64,000 bases of DNA from Azadirachta indica (Eukaryota > Streptophyta > Magnoliopsida > Sapindales > Meliaceae). Position numbers and translations under genes: made by a program. The stretch is from NCBI GenBank assembly GCA_022749755.1, contig CM040445.1:8143182-8207181 (forward strand), read 5' to 3'. Within the stretch, counting starts at the first letter, position 1; every line of letters begins with the position of its first letter. Positions 13,950-25,200 of this stretch are shown here, in pieces. The notes below the pieces were generated by a model that made no database searches, was not told the DNA's origin, and saw only the letters and a program-made list of their open reading frames with translations.

Positions 13950-15090
13950 ATATGATATCCATTTTGGCAAATATCTTTAAAGCTAAGTAGATTTTGCTAG
14001 ATTTGCTTGAATACAAGGCATTCTATATACATAACCTAGGTCCACTTGCTAATAAGATTAGGATCTTTTGAAGCTTTCAATCAAGTCTGCAAGACCTAAT
14101 ATAGTATTAACCTTAGGTGCAATCATTTTCTCTTTTGAGAAATAATTCTTATCTTGAAGAATAATGTGTATAGTTACACTATCAGCTAAGCATATATTCT
14201 TATCTCTCTTTTTTGAAAAAGGTGATTCACTAATTTTCATATCTGTTTAAAATAAAAAGTACATATCATATGAGCAAAATATAAAAGTACATAAAGATTA
14301 AGAAAACACAAATAAAATAGACATAAAAATGATTAGGCTCTAACTAATATAGACGTTTCTTGTCAACATTTAAGTTAACGATATTTTCACCCTCAAAAAA
14401 TTTAGAAGCATCAAGATTAACATGGTTTGATTCATTGGCAAAATTAACCTCTACATTATTGCCCTTATCTTTCATGGATTCATAGCAAACACTAACCTAA
14501 TGGCCCTTACATTCACATCTCTTGCAAGTCATCATTATTCATGCAAGGTTAATTTTAAACTATGCCATTAATAAATATTCCACTTCTAATGGTTATGTTT
14601 CTTTTTGTTATTTTGCCATCTAGAGTATTTGTGACCACCATAGGGGCAATAGCTATACGTTTTTTTATTTTCTCTACCACGTCTAATTTTGTTATATATG
14701 TTTAAATTCACTTCAGGGAATATTAAAGAGCTCATAATTTTCCTTAGCAATTAAGAGGCATGAAATCAATTCAGAATATTTTCTGAAGCGTCACTCACAA
14801 CATTGTTGCTATAATACCATATTAGATGTATAGAATGTAAAGAATATTTTCTCTAGCGTATCATGCTCAATAATTTCTTCACCACACTGTTTCAACTATT
14901 AAGTATTTGAAACGAAACTAAGTTATATTTAGCAATAGTTTTATATTCTTGCAATCACATGATTGTATCTTCTATGCCTATAGCTTGAAGATGCATTTCT
15001 GCATCCAAAACCTATGAAAGATATTTGCTTCCAAATACGTCAAAGGTAGAAATTTGTAAATTTATGAGATTAGCCATTCTTCAAAAATCT
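13950..15090 (-). pseudogene. Decayed copia-type gag and start of pol
   Basis: Minus-strand translation begins near 15077 with MANLINLQISTFDVFGSKYL followed by SWVLDAEMHLQAIG-like residues, typical of a large class of plant copia gag proteins. A later segment at 14240-14058 carries NICLADSVTIHIILQDKNYF, the usual stretch leading into the protease. Several stops interrupt it. It is a separate insertion from the copia interior at 7.5-11.3 kb, whose gag is of a different type. Confidence 0.6.
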
Positions 15091-16440
15091 ATTCATGCAA
15101 TAGAAAACAAAAACATTAGTAATACTATGATAAAATAAAAGTTCTACGTATAAAACTTCAGGTTTATATATAGTGTTACAACTTTATGTAGTTGATATAT
15201 GGAACTTTTCGCCCATATAAATGATACTTTATGGATCTAGAACATCAAGTTTAGTCTTTTAATTCAGAACTTTGGTTTTGATTAGTGATTCTATTTCAAA
15301 ACCTCAAGTTCCAATGAGTTTACTTTTGAAATGTTCTTTATAATCTTTATAGCACATAAACAAATAAACAAATAGTTGTATAAAGGATGCTTAGTCATCT
15401 ATTAATATCACAATAAATAGGAAGCTTTGCCTACCATAGTATTGATAAAGTAGCAATAGTGTAAGCTACAAATTGCAATAATATTTAATAATATGGACAA
15501 TAATATAACTCAAAAATAAATATTGAAATTGCAATCAAAATTAATATCAACATTGAATAAATATGCTAATAGAAATAAAAGCATAGAATATACTATCCTT
15601 ATTTTCTGTTATGGAGGATCTAATTAATGATAACCATAGAGTATACTTATAAGAATAATTATATAATAACAATCATAATATAACAAATGTAAATGTACCA
15701 TAAAAGTACTTAACTAACAAACCAACATAAGAAGAAGATTAAATACTTCACGTACCTGAACCAACAACAAGCGTGTTAATAATGTGTTGTAAATAAATAG
15801 CTCAAAATAAACAAATATTTGAATTGAATGCATGGCTTTATATAAATAAAGCCTTAAATGAAATATATAAATATTTGGACTAAATGCAAGCTTTTTTAAA
15901 CTTTGTAAGGCTAGGCAAATTTTCATTTTTGATTGATTTCCTTCAACTATCTCATTACATATATATAGGTAGCAGTAGGGAGTAATGAACATAGATTGCC
16001 CGATGTTGGATTTTTTACGAATACTATCGATAATACTATTTATTGGTGCCAATACATTATTGTTCATATAATTGTTTACAATATTGATCATCAAACTATC
16101 CACAAAATTTACTTAGTCGTTGTGGGATATCTTAACATGTGAAATTCGCCACAAATTTCACAAGAAGTTTTATTATTTAAAATTAATTTTATTTATTAAT
16201 AATAAAAAGTAACCCACTATAGTGTCAAATGACTATTCACAGATTGAAAAGTAGGCTTAAGGAGTAAAACGCTCGTCACAACCGATCTTATGAACAGCAT
16301 CAGCACAGCCCAATATAATATAGTTACTATTCACTACTAGACACGTGGCTCTTTTTCTCGGCCTAACTCATGAGCAATACCATGTTGGGCTGTAAGCCAT
16401 TGTTCAAAGGTCAATATGTTCGTTTACCGCCTCTAAATCG
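15091..16440. other. Probable LTR or leader of the 14-15 kb copia remnant; no gene
   Basis: It lies upstream of the gag at 15077 on the minus strand. A 129-codon minus-strand frame (16103-15714) has no domain and a composition typical of AT-rich noise. 16290-16440 is richer in GC and has a cacgtg motif near 16342. No second copy was seen to define LTR edges. Confidence 0.35.
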
Positions 16441-16444
16441 AACT

Positions 16445-16690
16445 AGATATCTAAGCTACTATATAAATATCTTTGGGTTAAATATTTGGCTCTATATATT
16501 CCTTATTTAAATAAAGGTTGTATTATATGTTTAATTTGTAAAAAATGTTAGTAACTTAGTTTATAACAAAAAATTAAGAACATTTAAACTAATGAAAATT
16601 ACCAAAATAGCTTTTTTTGAAAATTTTATGTCATTTATTTGGTAACATAACTTAAAAGATGTTACAATTTAAATTAACATAATTAAATTA
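16445..16690 (-). repeat. Outer 3' flank of RKD duplication unit 1
   Basis: This stretch matches 46350-46780 in order and orientation: the run around atctaagctactatataaat at both places, then tttaatttgtaaaaa followed by gttagtaa, and aaattttatgtcatttatttgg against aaattttacatcatttatctg. It shows that the RKD duplication reaches well past the genes and that in unit 1 this flank is now separated from the gene by about 8 kb of inserted DNA. Confidence 0.65.
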
Positions 16691-17029
16691 GCTCAAATGA
16701 TATCTGGATACCAATTTATTACATAAGTGACGTCTAAATCCCCACTTTGAAAATAATTATCAAACACACTTTATTTGTTTACTTTTTCAATTAATGTTGG
16801 AAAAAAAGTGACTTAGAGTGTTGAAATAGTCATTTTACCCTTATTTAATATGGTGATTAATTTTAGAATAGTATCATTGCATAATATGAGATGAAATGAC
16901 AAATATACATACAACAAAACAAGAAAATGCATAATAGTAATTTACCAAACAAGAAAGAACATAAAGTTACTTCAACTTTTTTGATGACTCATCATTATCA
17001 TTTTAATTTTAATTTTTTTAATTACTTTA

Positions 17030-17226
17030 GTAATATTATCTTCTTATTCTCGTAATTTTTATACTTAATTTCATCCTTTCCTTAAAAAGAAATTCATTTT
17101 TCTTAGTTCAATACTACCTTCTTATCCTTATAATTTTATACTTAATTCCACCATTCCCTTAAAAAGAATTTATTTTTCTTACATTAATATTGTCTTCTTA
17201 TCCTTATAATTTTTATCCTTAATTTC
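17030..17226. repeat. Tandem repeat array, left segment
   Basis: About two and a half copies of a roughly 70-80-bp unit containing cttcttatccttataattt, tacttaatt, ccttaaaaagaa and tatttttctta. The same unit resumes at 24229 on the far side of the LTR element, so one array was split by that insertion. Confidence 0.65.
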
Positions 17227-18411
17227 TGAAACACTACTAAAGCAACCTAAAAAGAAGGTGGGATGGGGGGAAATCGAGTTTTTAACAAATATTAATGCCC
17301 AAATTTGAAATTCAATCTAACAATCTACAAATTCAAATCAAACACAAATATAAAAGTTCAAGGGATAGAGAGATGAACAAAAGATTTATAGTGGTTCATC
17401 AAACACTTGGGCTATATTCACTCCTTCAAGCTCTACTTGAAGATTTTAGTAAAAATCAAGTTTTGATTCCATAAGACTTTAAATTACAATTAAGCGAAAT
17501 TTTGGATACCTCTTAAATCTTACAAGTGTTTGCTCACTCTAAACACTCAACAAACCTAGGATTTATAGTATCTTATAACCCTTATAATGTTTGGCTCACT
17601 TTAAACACTCATAACCTATGATTTATGATATCCTACAATCCTTACAATGCTTAACTTACCCTAAACACTCACAATATCTCCTAATCAAGTGAAAGACAAC
17701 CTCTTTCACTTTCTTACAACAAAATTGTACAAGAATAAGAAAAAATAACTTACAAATTTGATCTTCACAAGTATAGATTGTGAAATTGAATGTTCTTTGA
17801 AATCAAAATGAGTGTATGGCAATTTCAAGCTCATTTTTTAAAACTTTGTAAACACCTTATGTTTCTAAAAATGTGTTCTAAGAGTTTTAAAATAAGTATG
17901 AAGTCCATAATTTATAATGGGTTCAAAAACTAGTATTTATTAGCTGTTAGAGGCTTGAAAATTTAAAGCGAATCAACCATATTGAAAATTGGAAGTTAAA
18001 AATTGAAAAATCAAAAAGTCGGTTGACCATCTTAGCCATGTTGGTAGACCAAGTGGCCCAAGTTGATCAACCAAAAGTGCAACTAACTTTGAGAGGCATT
18101 TTGCCTCCAGTTCAGTCAACTAAGTTGGTAGGGTCAGTTGACAAACACAAGCATACAAAATTTAATACAATATGAAATACCATCTTCGAAGCTTGTATGT
18201 TGACTTCATGAATTGGGCTCTTTTCCATTTACTTAAGGAGATCCAGTTTGATTTCCTCGAAATTCTTCATTTTGTCTCTTTTTTAAGTTCTCACAAATGC
18301 TTTCATTCTTTGTGTTAGAAATATCACAATAAAGCTATAAGAAGAATTTAGTTAATAATATGTCTAGGTTTGTTATCATATAAACAATGATTATGAACCT
18401 TAAGGCCAACA
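17227..18411 (-). repeat. LTR copy B (3' LTR)
   Basis: On the minus strand it begins tgttggcc and ends gtgtttca, and is preceded directly by a polypurine tract, marking it as a 3' LTR. It aligns with LTR copies A, C and the inverted copy near 34 kb. Inside, at about 17520-17690, a roughly 58-bp unit (ttggctcactttaaacactc type) is repeated about three times. Confidence 0.7.
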
Positions 18412-20635
18412 ATCTCCCCTTTTTTTATGATAGTAAACTATTGATTGCATAACTCATTAATTGAACATACATCACACAATTCTAAATTCATGCACTTGCT
18501 CAGTCATAGCATATAGGAGACATTTAAACATATGAACATTCAAATAAGGCTTTTCAATTCAAGCATTAGGCAATCAATGAACTTCTCCTCTTTTTGTTAT
18601 CATCAAATCAATTGTAAGTGCACGATAACAAAATTTAGAAGAGTTTTGAAGAATTTTCAAAGTAAAATCTCCTCCTAAAATTTTGAGCAAATGAATCAAT
18701 TACAAAGATGGAAGAATATAAGATTAAACTATTAAGAATTTCTCCTTTTTTTTTTTAAGAGTGCACATAATGAGATATTCAAATCACAATAATTTATGCA
18801 CAAATCAAAATGCAATCATCATTTGAAATTAATGCAACACCAAAAAAAAAAAAAAAGAACATATCCCCCCTCCCTAAATGTGTTGCATATCATATGATTT
18901 CCCTCATTTTTCACACATCAAAAATTGGAAAAATGAAAATATTGCATAATTTTTCCTTTTCAACAACTAAGAACACATTTACAAAATTTTCATATCTTCC
19001 ACTTTTGGCAGTAACAAAAATAACAAAAAATAACAAAATAATCTCTCACATGCTTTATCATCATCAAAACATAGGAATACCATGGAAGATATAATGAAAA
19101 AAGTCTTAAAACCTTTAATGCAAGATATTGCAAAAGATCATAAGAAGCAAACGCAAAGAGAGGAATAACAAATTCTTCTGCCATATATGAAAATGATAGT
19201 ACGCATATTCCCCTCCCTTTTCAGCAATATAAAGAAAAAAGAAAAAAAATTCTTCTATAAACTTCATCCAATTAATAGCACAAAAAAATCATCGATAGTA
19301 TTTATCATCAAAATAACAAATGCATCGAACAAAAGAAAGAGCAAGTGCACTTATATATGCAATCATCATTCTATATTCATATACTCTTCTCCTCCTTTTT
19401 CTTCCATTTGTAGCCTCAACACAATATGGATAATTCAAAACAATACTATGGATAATTCAAAAAAATACAATAAATTTATGAAAATGAACTTTAATGCAGG
19501 ATAAGAGATAATCATTTTTCCCTCTTAATACATTGTATATCATATAAATCTCAAAATAACAAATACATCCTTAATCAATAACACAAATCATCAAAACAAT
19601 GAATGAATATTCTATGAGAATAAAAAGTGAGTTAAACTATTAAATATATTTCAAAACACAACACAAGCAAAACTAAATACATGCTAAAATGACATTTCTT
19701 TGGGATCAAACTATTGATGGTTTAGGTTTGTAAACTTGCTTTACTTTATTTGTTTTCCAATGACTCATCCTTTTTTAGAGCTCTCACCTACTTTCCTTGA
19801 TGAAATACTAATATGGGGGTAAAAAGCCTTCAATTATCAATCGACCATTTCTAAATTTTGGTGGACTGAATCCTCATGACTTGGTTCATATTGGTTGCCC
19901 TATTTCTACTCTATTTTTTTACCAGTCTTCATTCATGGAATCATATCTTTATATATAAATATCCAAATTTAGTACTATAAAATTATATAAATTACTGACT
20001 TCTGGTGCTTTTATCCATGCTAATTTGCACCATTTAACTTAGCATATTCAACCTAGAAAAAATTAAAGTTCTAGTCTAATGCATCTTTTAGACAATTATG
20101 ATCTCTGTGGATTAATCTTTGTATATCTGTTTGTAACAATGTTTGAATTAGATTTTGTAAAATTCTACAAAAACGAGACATCTCTATCTTTCCAACCGTA
20201 TATTATGTGTCCCATGCAATAGTACCAATCAGCCTAAACTTACTTTTACATAAGCTATCAATTTCTGAAAATGTGACAGCAGTAATTTTCACTTCCTAAT
20301 GCTAAACTGCCCATTATTGATTATAGATAATAGATGTTTGGCTTAAATGAAATTGAAATCTTAATCATAAAGTGATCAAATTTTGTTTTAAATCCATTTC
20401 GACATGATGAATTAGTGAATCTAGAAGCAAGCACATATCAAAGTACAAAAAAGGCATGAGAGATGCTTTGCACACATTGATAAATGCAGGAATACTTCAA
20501 GCAAAACATACTTATCAACTCAAAACACAACACATGTTAAAATAAACTAAGCAATCAAAGAGGATGAGCTAAGAATTTAATACCAATTTTTGCTTATACA
20601 TAAGCCTTTTCATTTTCTCCAAGGGTAAGATGCTT
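18412..20635. other. Non-coding interior of the LTR element; no gene seen
   Basis: Only short frames of low complexity are present (for example 18810-19094 and 19187-19504). The stretch lies between the gag remnant and the 3' LTR, where pol would be expected, but no integrase or reverse transcriptase motif could be read on either strand. It may be a retroelement of the large-derivative type or hold decayed or foreign DNA. Confidence 0.4.
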
Positions 20636-21018
20636 TCATTTTGTGTTTGGGGAGACTTGCAAAATTTTGAGTGTTCACCTTGTCTTTCATCTTCATCAAA
20701 GAATCACTTATCATTCCTTAATTTTGATACCTACAAAAATATTCAAGTTTTGCACTTCAATTCTCCAAATGCTTTGGTTCTTTCAATATTAGTTTCAATT
20801 TCCTTTGAAACCTATTTCATATTGTAACCAAATGCATGTACTTCAATTGAACATCTATGACTTAACTGCTCATAAATATTGTAATAATTACAAGTTGCAT
20901 TTGTCACAATTTTTGGAGGAGGTTTTACAAAATAGCTTTTGTAAAAGTTTTGTTTTGTACGTAGCTTGTAGCCAATGTCACCTTTATCAAAAATACATTT
21001 TTGGGAACCAAGAAGTAG

Positions 21019-21279
21019 TTAAAAATTCCTTTGACCTTTTGTAAATTTTAAAACTATTTCATTCAAGTCAAAAGATTTCTTCTTAAAATTCGTAATTTCT
21101 TTCAAAAAACCCTCTTCTTTTTCAAAGATAAAATTGCTTTCCTTTAAATTTATTTCCTTCTCATTTTCAAAATTGTGATGCAACTCTTTTAAGGAACTGT
21201 TTTCACTAATTAATGCATGATTTAATTCTTTTAAAGAAATGATTTCATTAGTCAATGCATCAATTTTCTTTTTAAACAT
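21019..21279 (-). pseudogene. Coiled-coil part of gag, cut off by a fold-back insertion
   Basis: An 86-codon minus-strand frame is rich in Lys, Glu, Leu and Asn with heptad-like spacing (KEINLKESNFIFEKEEGFLK) and ends in LKFTKGQRNF, a stretch that follows the zinc knuckle in SIRE-type copia gag proteins. It was once continuous with the gag at 22377-23280; the 1046-bp element at 21310-22355 now separates them. It is homologous to 39522-39758. Confidence 0.65.
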
Positions 21280-21309
21280 TCGATTCTTTCAAATTATTTT
21301 CTCAAAGTT

Positions 21310-22355
21310 GGAAAAATACCAAATTTTCCCTGATTTATTAGCTTTTTACTAATTACACTCTTATTATTTCAAAACTACCATTTACGCTCTGATATTTATA
21401 TTTTTTCTATTTTGCCCTTTGTTTTAAATAAATAATTTAAGCATGAATAGAACCAAAACGAATGAATGGTTTGAACAAGAACTACTTTTTAAAAATTACA
21501 AAAATATAAGTTTTTACTTGGAAACAAACCTAAAAATTATAAGAAAATTACTCATGTCTTAACCACTACATCACTTCAATTTCAGTAATAATTTATACAA
21601 TCCTTACTATACAAGCATTTCAAACATATATATAATAATTATTAAGAATAAAAATAGTTTTAACTAATTTTTTTTAAAATGAAAGGACAGTTTTAATTAA
21701 TTTAAAAGATGTAATAATTTAAAATAAATAAAAATAAAATAATAAATATTTTAATGATTATAAACAATTTTATTATGTTAGTATAAAAGATATAATAATT
21801 TTATAATTATTAAAATAATTCAAATTTAAAATTATTATTGTTATTTTAATAATAATCACTTCAAACTAATTACATATATTAAAAAAATAAAATTATTATC
21901 TATATAAAATAAAATTATTATATGGAATATTATATATTCAAATTAAAATAATAAAAAAATTATTTATAATCATTAAAATATTTATTATTTTATTTTTATT
22001 TGGTTTTTAAATTATTACATCTTTTATATTAATTAAAACTTATATAGTAAGGGTTATATAATAAAAATTGTATAAATTACAAATAAAATTGAAGTGATGC
22101 ATTGGTTAAGGTGTGGGTATTTTCCACATAGTTCTCAAGTTTGATTGCCACTAAAAACTTATACTTTTGCAATTTTAAAAAAATCAATTCTTGTTAAAAC
22201 CATTGGTTTGGTTTGATTCATTCTTAAATTATTTATTCAAACCGAAGGGTAATATTGAAAAAAATATAAATGTCAGGAGGTAAATGATAGTTTTAAAGTA
22301 ATAGGGATATAATTGGTAAAAAGCTAATAAATTAAGGGAAATTTAGTATTTTTCC
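21310..22355. mobile_element. MULE-type fold-back element with perfect 9-bp target duplication
   Basis: The element is flanked by ctcaaagtt at 21301-21309 and again at 22356-22364. The terminal sequence ggaaaaatacc at 21310 returns inverted as agtatttttcc at the right end, and similarity between the arms continues inward for several hundred bases, so nearly the whole element can fold into one hairpin. A 9-bp duplication fits the Mutator superfamily. No transposase frame is present, so it is non-autonomous. It landed inside the gag of the LTR element. Confidence 0.8.
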
Positions 22356-22376
22356 CTCAAAGTTTTCATACAACTC

Positions 22377-23280
22377 TTATATTTGTGACAATTCATAATA
22401 AGAAACAGAAGGTTGAGAATCACTTACCTCGTCATTACTAAAGGCCATGAAGCACATGTTGGCAACCGCAATGATAAAGTTATCATCGAATGAGTTCTCT
22501 TCTTCATTGTCCCATGTTGCCACCATTGCTTTCTTCTTTCCTTTCTTGTACTTAAGGAGAGGGCACTTGAGTTTAGCATGTCCCAATCTCTTGCACTTGT
22601 AGCAAATTAATTGATTTCTTTTCTTTTGTGTTTCTCAGCTTCTTTACTTTGCACTTTTTCAGTTCTTTAAAAGTTCGAAGAACTTTCTTGTCATTTGAGC
22701 AACTTATTCATCTTTATCTTCATTACTTTCATCGTCATCATTATACTTTTTTTATTTCAAATCAATGAGTTTCTTCTTTTGAACTTCATTTATATCATCA
22801 TACATCTTGTCTTCATAGTCCATTAGTTAACCAATGCGGTCATCAATATATAAAATGTTGATATTCTTAGCCTCCTTTATTGTCGTCACTTTTGCTCTCC
22901 ATTCTTTGGGCAAGAATCTAAGAATTTTCTTTGCTAACTCACTATTACAAAAGATTTATCAAGAGATTTAAAAGAATTTACAATAGCAGTAAATCTAGTA
23001 TACATGTTGTGGATGGTTTTTTGAGGTTTCATTTTGGACAATTTGTATTGCCTAGTGAGTCTACTAACTTTAGACTCCTTAACTTGATTTATACCTTCAT
23101 AAACAACCTCTAAAGGGTACCATATCTTACAAACTGATTTATATTCGGAAATCATATGGAATTCCTTATTATCCACACTACAATAAAGAATATTTATAGC
23201 CTTGGCATTTATGTAAATGTTCTTCCTATCAACATCATTCCACTTCTCACTAGACTATAGTAAACCATCTCCTTTTTCGT
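22377..23280 (-). pseudogene. Retrotransposon gag (UBN2 type) with CCHC zinc knuckle
   Basis: Minus-strand translation reads NKEFHMISEYKSVCKIWYPL, then VVYEGINQVKESKVSRL and MKPQKTIHNMYTRFTAIVNS, which is characteristic of the UBN2/gag region of plant copia elements. Further on, at about 22615-22560, ICYKCKRLGHAKLKCP gives an intact C-x2-C-x4-H-x4-C zinc knuckle that binds nucleic acid in virus-like particles. At least two in-frame stops and frameshifts break it. It sits just downstream of the primer-binding site at about 23930, as expected for gag. Confidence 0.75.
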
Positions 23281-23309
23281 TTCCTTTTGTAAGGATTTTA
23301 GAACCTTTA

Positions 23310-23760
23310 GGATATGTTTGACAAAATGCATTAGACTGTATTAGATTATAATGAAGTGAATTAGATTGCATTGTAATGAATTGTACTAGATAAAATTTAA
23401 TACAACACTATATTTGGTGTGTGACTGTATTATAATATATTAATTATATAAAAATTTATTTTTATTATCTAATTATAAATTATTATTTTTAATTAATAAT
23501 TAAATAATTTAAAAAATTATTATTTTATTTTTAAAAAATTATTTTTTAAAGAAATATACAAAAATAGTACAATACACTAAACCTAGGGAGGGATGGGTCA
23601 AATTTAAGAGATCTAAATAGTACTATTTTTAATTTTTATATAGTCTAATCCCTACACTAAATATTGGACAAAAAAAATTTTGTTCTGAATAATGAAATAG
23701 TACAATCTAGACCTTCCTACTAGATATATTGTTAGTTACTATCTTCCAAAATTCATAGTC
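23310..23760. repeat. Possible MITE-like insertion in the gag leader
   Basis: A stretch rich in attagattataatg and aatgaattgtac motifs interrupts sequence that otherwise aligns with the leader-gag part of the element at 40 kb. It resembles small AT-rich MITEs with a tatgtttgrcaaaatgcatt-like start. Clear inverted termini and target duplication could not be fixed by eye. A distantly similar stretch lies at 26810-27000. Confidence 0.3.
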
Positions 23761-23937
23761 ACAAGCTTGTAAGTAAATTCTTATTCTATAGCCTTCCAAT
23801 ACGAATAATCATTCTAATAAAAAAAAAATGGAGGTCTAAGGGTAAATTGTGCTTCTAAGTGTCCTAAGGTTGTCATTGAATCTTCTCCAAGATGGTTAAT
23901 CTTTCATTAGAAAACTAAGCTCCGATACCACTTGTCA

Positions 23938-24224
23938 ACATCAAATTACAATCACTAAGTTAAAAGTTTTAAAGTTTTAGCTAAGGTGAACTGTATTTCT
24001 TTTAAGTCATTGGTTGATTCCTACAAGGATTAGCTGTAGTTCATAAAGACAATGCAGAGCCCCTCTACTAAGCTGTAAGTAGATGTGAAGGGTTTTGTAA
24101 TGCACACAGAGTGTACATCGACAAGTTAGGCCAACACAGCACCATCTCCCAAGTGGACAAGTACCCCTATAGTGTTCACGTGGCTACAAGTCACGTGGGA
24201 GACATTGGCCCCTATAAGCTAACA
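23938..24224 (-). repeat. Short 5' LTR-like terminus (287 bp)
   Basis: On the minus strand it runs from tgttagc to ttgaca, obeying the TG..CA rule, and is followed after two bases by tggtatcggagc, a typical tRNA-Met primer-binding site. It bears no resemblance to the 1185-bp LTR at the other end of the same element. No second copy was found in the window. Confidence 0.5.
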
Positions 24225-24228
24225 ATTT

Positions 24229-24545
24229 TATCCTTCCCTTAAAAAAAATTATTTTTCTTTTTTCAATATTGTCTTCTTATCTTTATAATTTTTATACTTT
24301 TCTTTTTATTTCAACTTTTTTGATGGCTCATCATTTAAATTTTTATTTTTCATACTTTAATAATATTTTCTTCTTATCCTCATAATTTTTATACTTAATT
24401 TCATTCATCCCTTAAAAAAATTTGTTTTTCTTAATTTATTTTTCATTCATCCTCATAATTTATTTTTCTTACTTCAATATTATCTTCTTATCCTTATAAT
24501 TTTTTATTTAATTTCATCATTCCCTTGAAAAAAAAATCTTATCTC
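24229..24545. repeat. Tandem repeat array, right segment
   Basis: About four more copies of the unit seen at 17030-17226, with cttcttatccttataattt, acttaatttcat and cccttaaaaa blocks. Together with the left segment it marks one ancestral array in the 3' flank of RKD unit 1. Confidence 0.65.
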
Positions 24546-25060
24546 TTTTTAATTTCTTTTGGTCTTTTCCCATGGTAATTTGTCTCATTTATAATATTTT
24601 TAGTTTTAATTATTTGGTTCTCATTTTTATCGGTTTCTTTTTTTTTTTTGTTTCAACATGGTGAAATTTATAATATAAAATAGTAGTAGGTTACTTATGA
24701 TTTTGTTAAATTTTTTTATAAAAAGGTTAATTTAATTATTATTGATTGTATTATGGATGTTAAGGTGAATAATTTTAAGTGTATTTTTTATCTTTTTAAT
24801 ATTTCTAAACATATTTTCGCAATTTTTTTCACTTATTTGTGTTTGTCAATCTTTTTTAATTAATTAATTTATTTATCAAAATAAGTATAGGGTCCATATT
24901 TGGTGTGAGTAAAACAATGTAACGAAGAGATTTTTATGAGAAACGCTAATTATAAAACTGTAAGAGCACAATATCTAACTTCAAAAACTTTATTTAAAAG
25001 TTGTGCTAGCAAAATATTTAAATAAGAGATGTTTATTTGAAAAGTTGTAAATCTAAATTA
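24546..25060. other. AT-rich 3' flank of RKD copy 1; no gene
   Basis: Nothing recognisable is coded here. From about 25069 (aactaactccataaagatgcc-like run) the sequence becomes similar to the flank of RKD copy 2 at about 47026, which marks where the duplicated DNA resumes on this side of the inserted block. Confidence 0.5.
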
Positions 25061-25200
25061 CTCTCTGGAACTAACTCCATAAAGATGCCTACCTAGCATT
25101 CTTCTCATCGTAAGCAAGTAAAAAGAAGATAGAGTTGCCCTAGATTAGCTAGTATCTCATCGTAATACTGTTGATGATCGATCGCCTGAGGAAAAAAGGA

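Larger units (their letters stand above)
17227..24224 (-). mobile_element. Non-autonomous or decayed LTR retrotransposon with mismatched ends, nested in a tandem repeat
   Basis: On the minus strand the order is: a 287-bp terminal sequence (24224-23938, starting tgttagc and ending ttgaca), a primer-binding site agtggtatcggagc, gag (23280-22377 and 21279-21019), non-coding interior, a polypurine tract (aaaaaaaggggagat ending at 18412), and a 1185-bp LTR of a different sequence (18411-17227). The flanks atttc (17222-17226) and atttt (24225-24229) look like a 5-bp target duplication, and the same tandem repeat lies on both sides. No pol was recognised. The two terminal sequences show no visible similarity, so the element looks chimeric or recombined. 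Confidence 0.6.

Noticed and set aside
15714..16103. 129-codon minus-strand frame
   Set aside because: Lies where the LTR of a copia remnant is expected and has no recognisable domain or codon signal.
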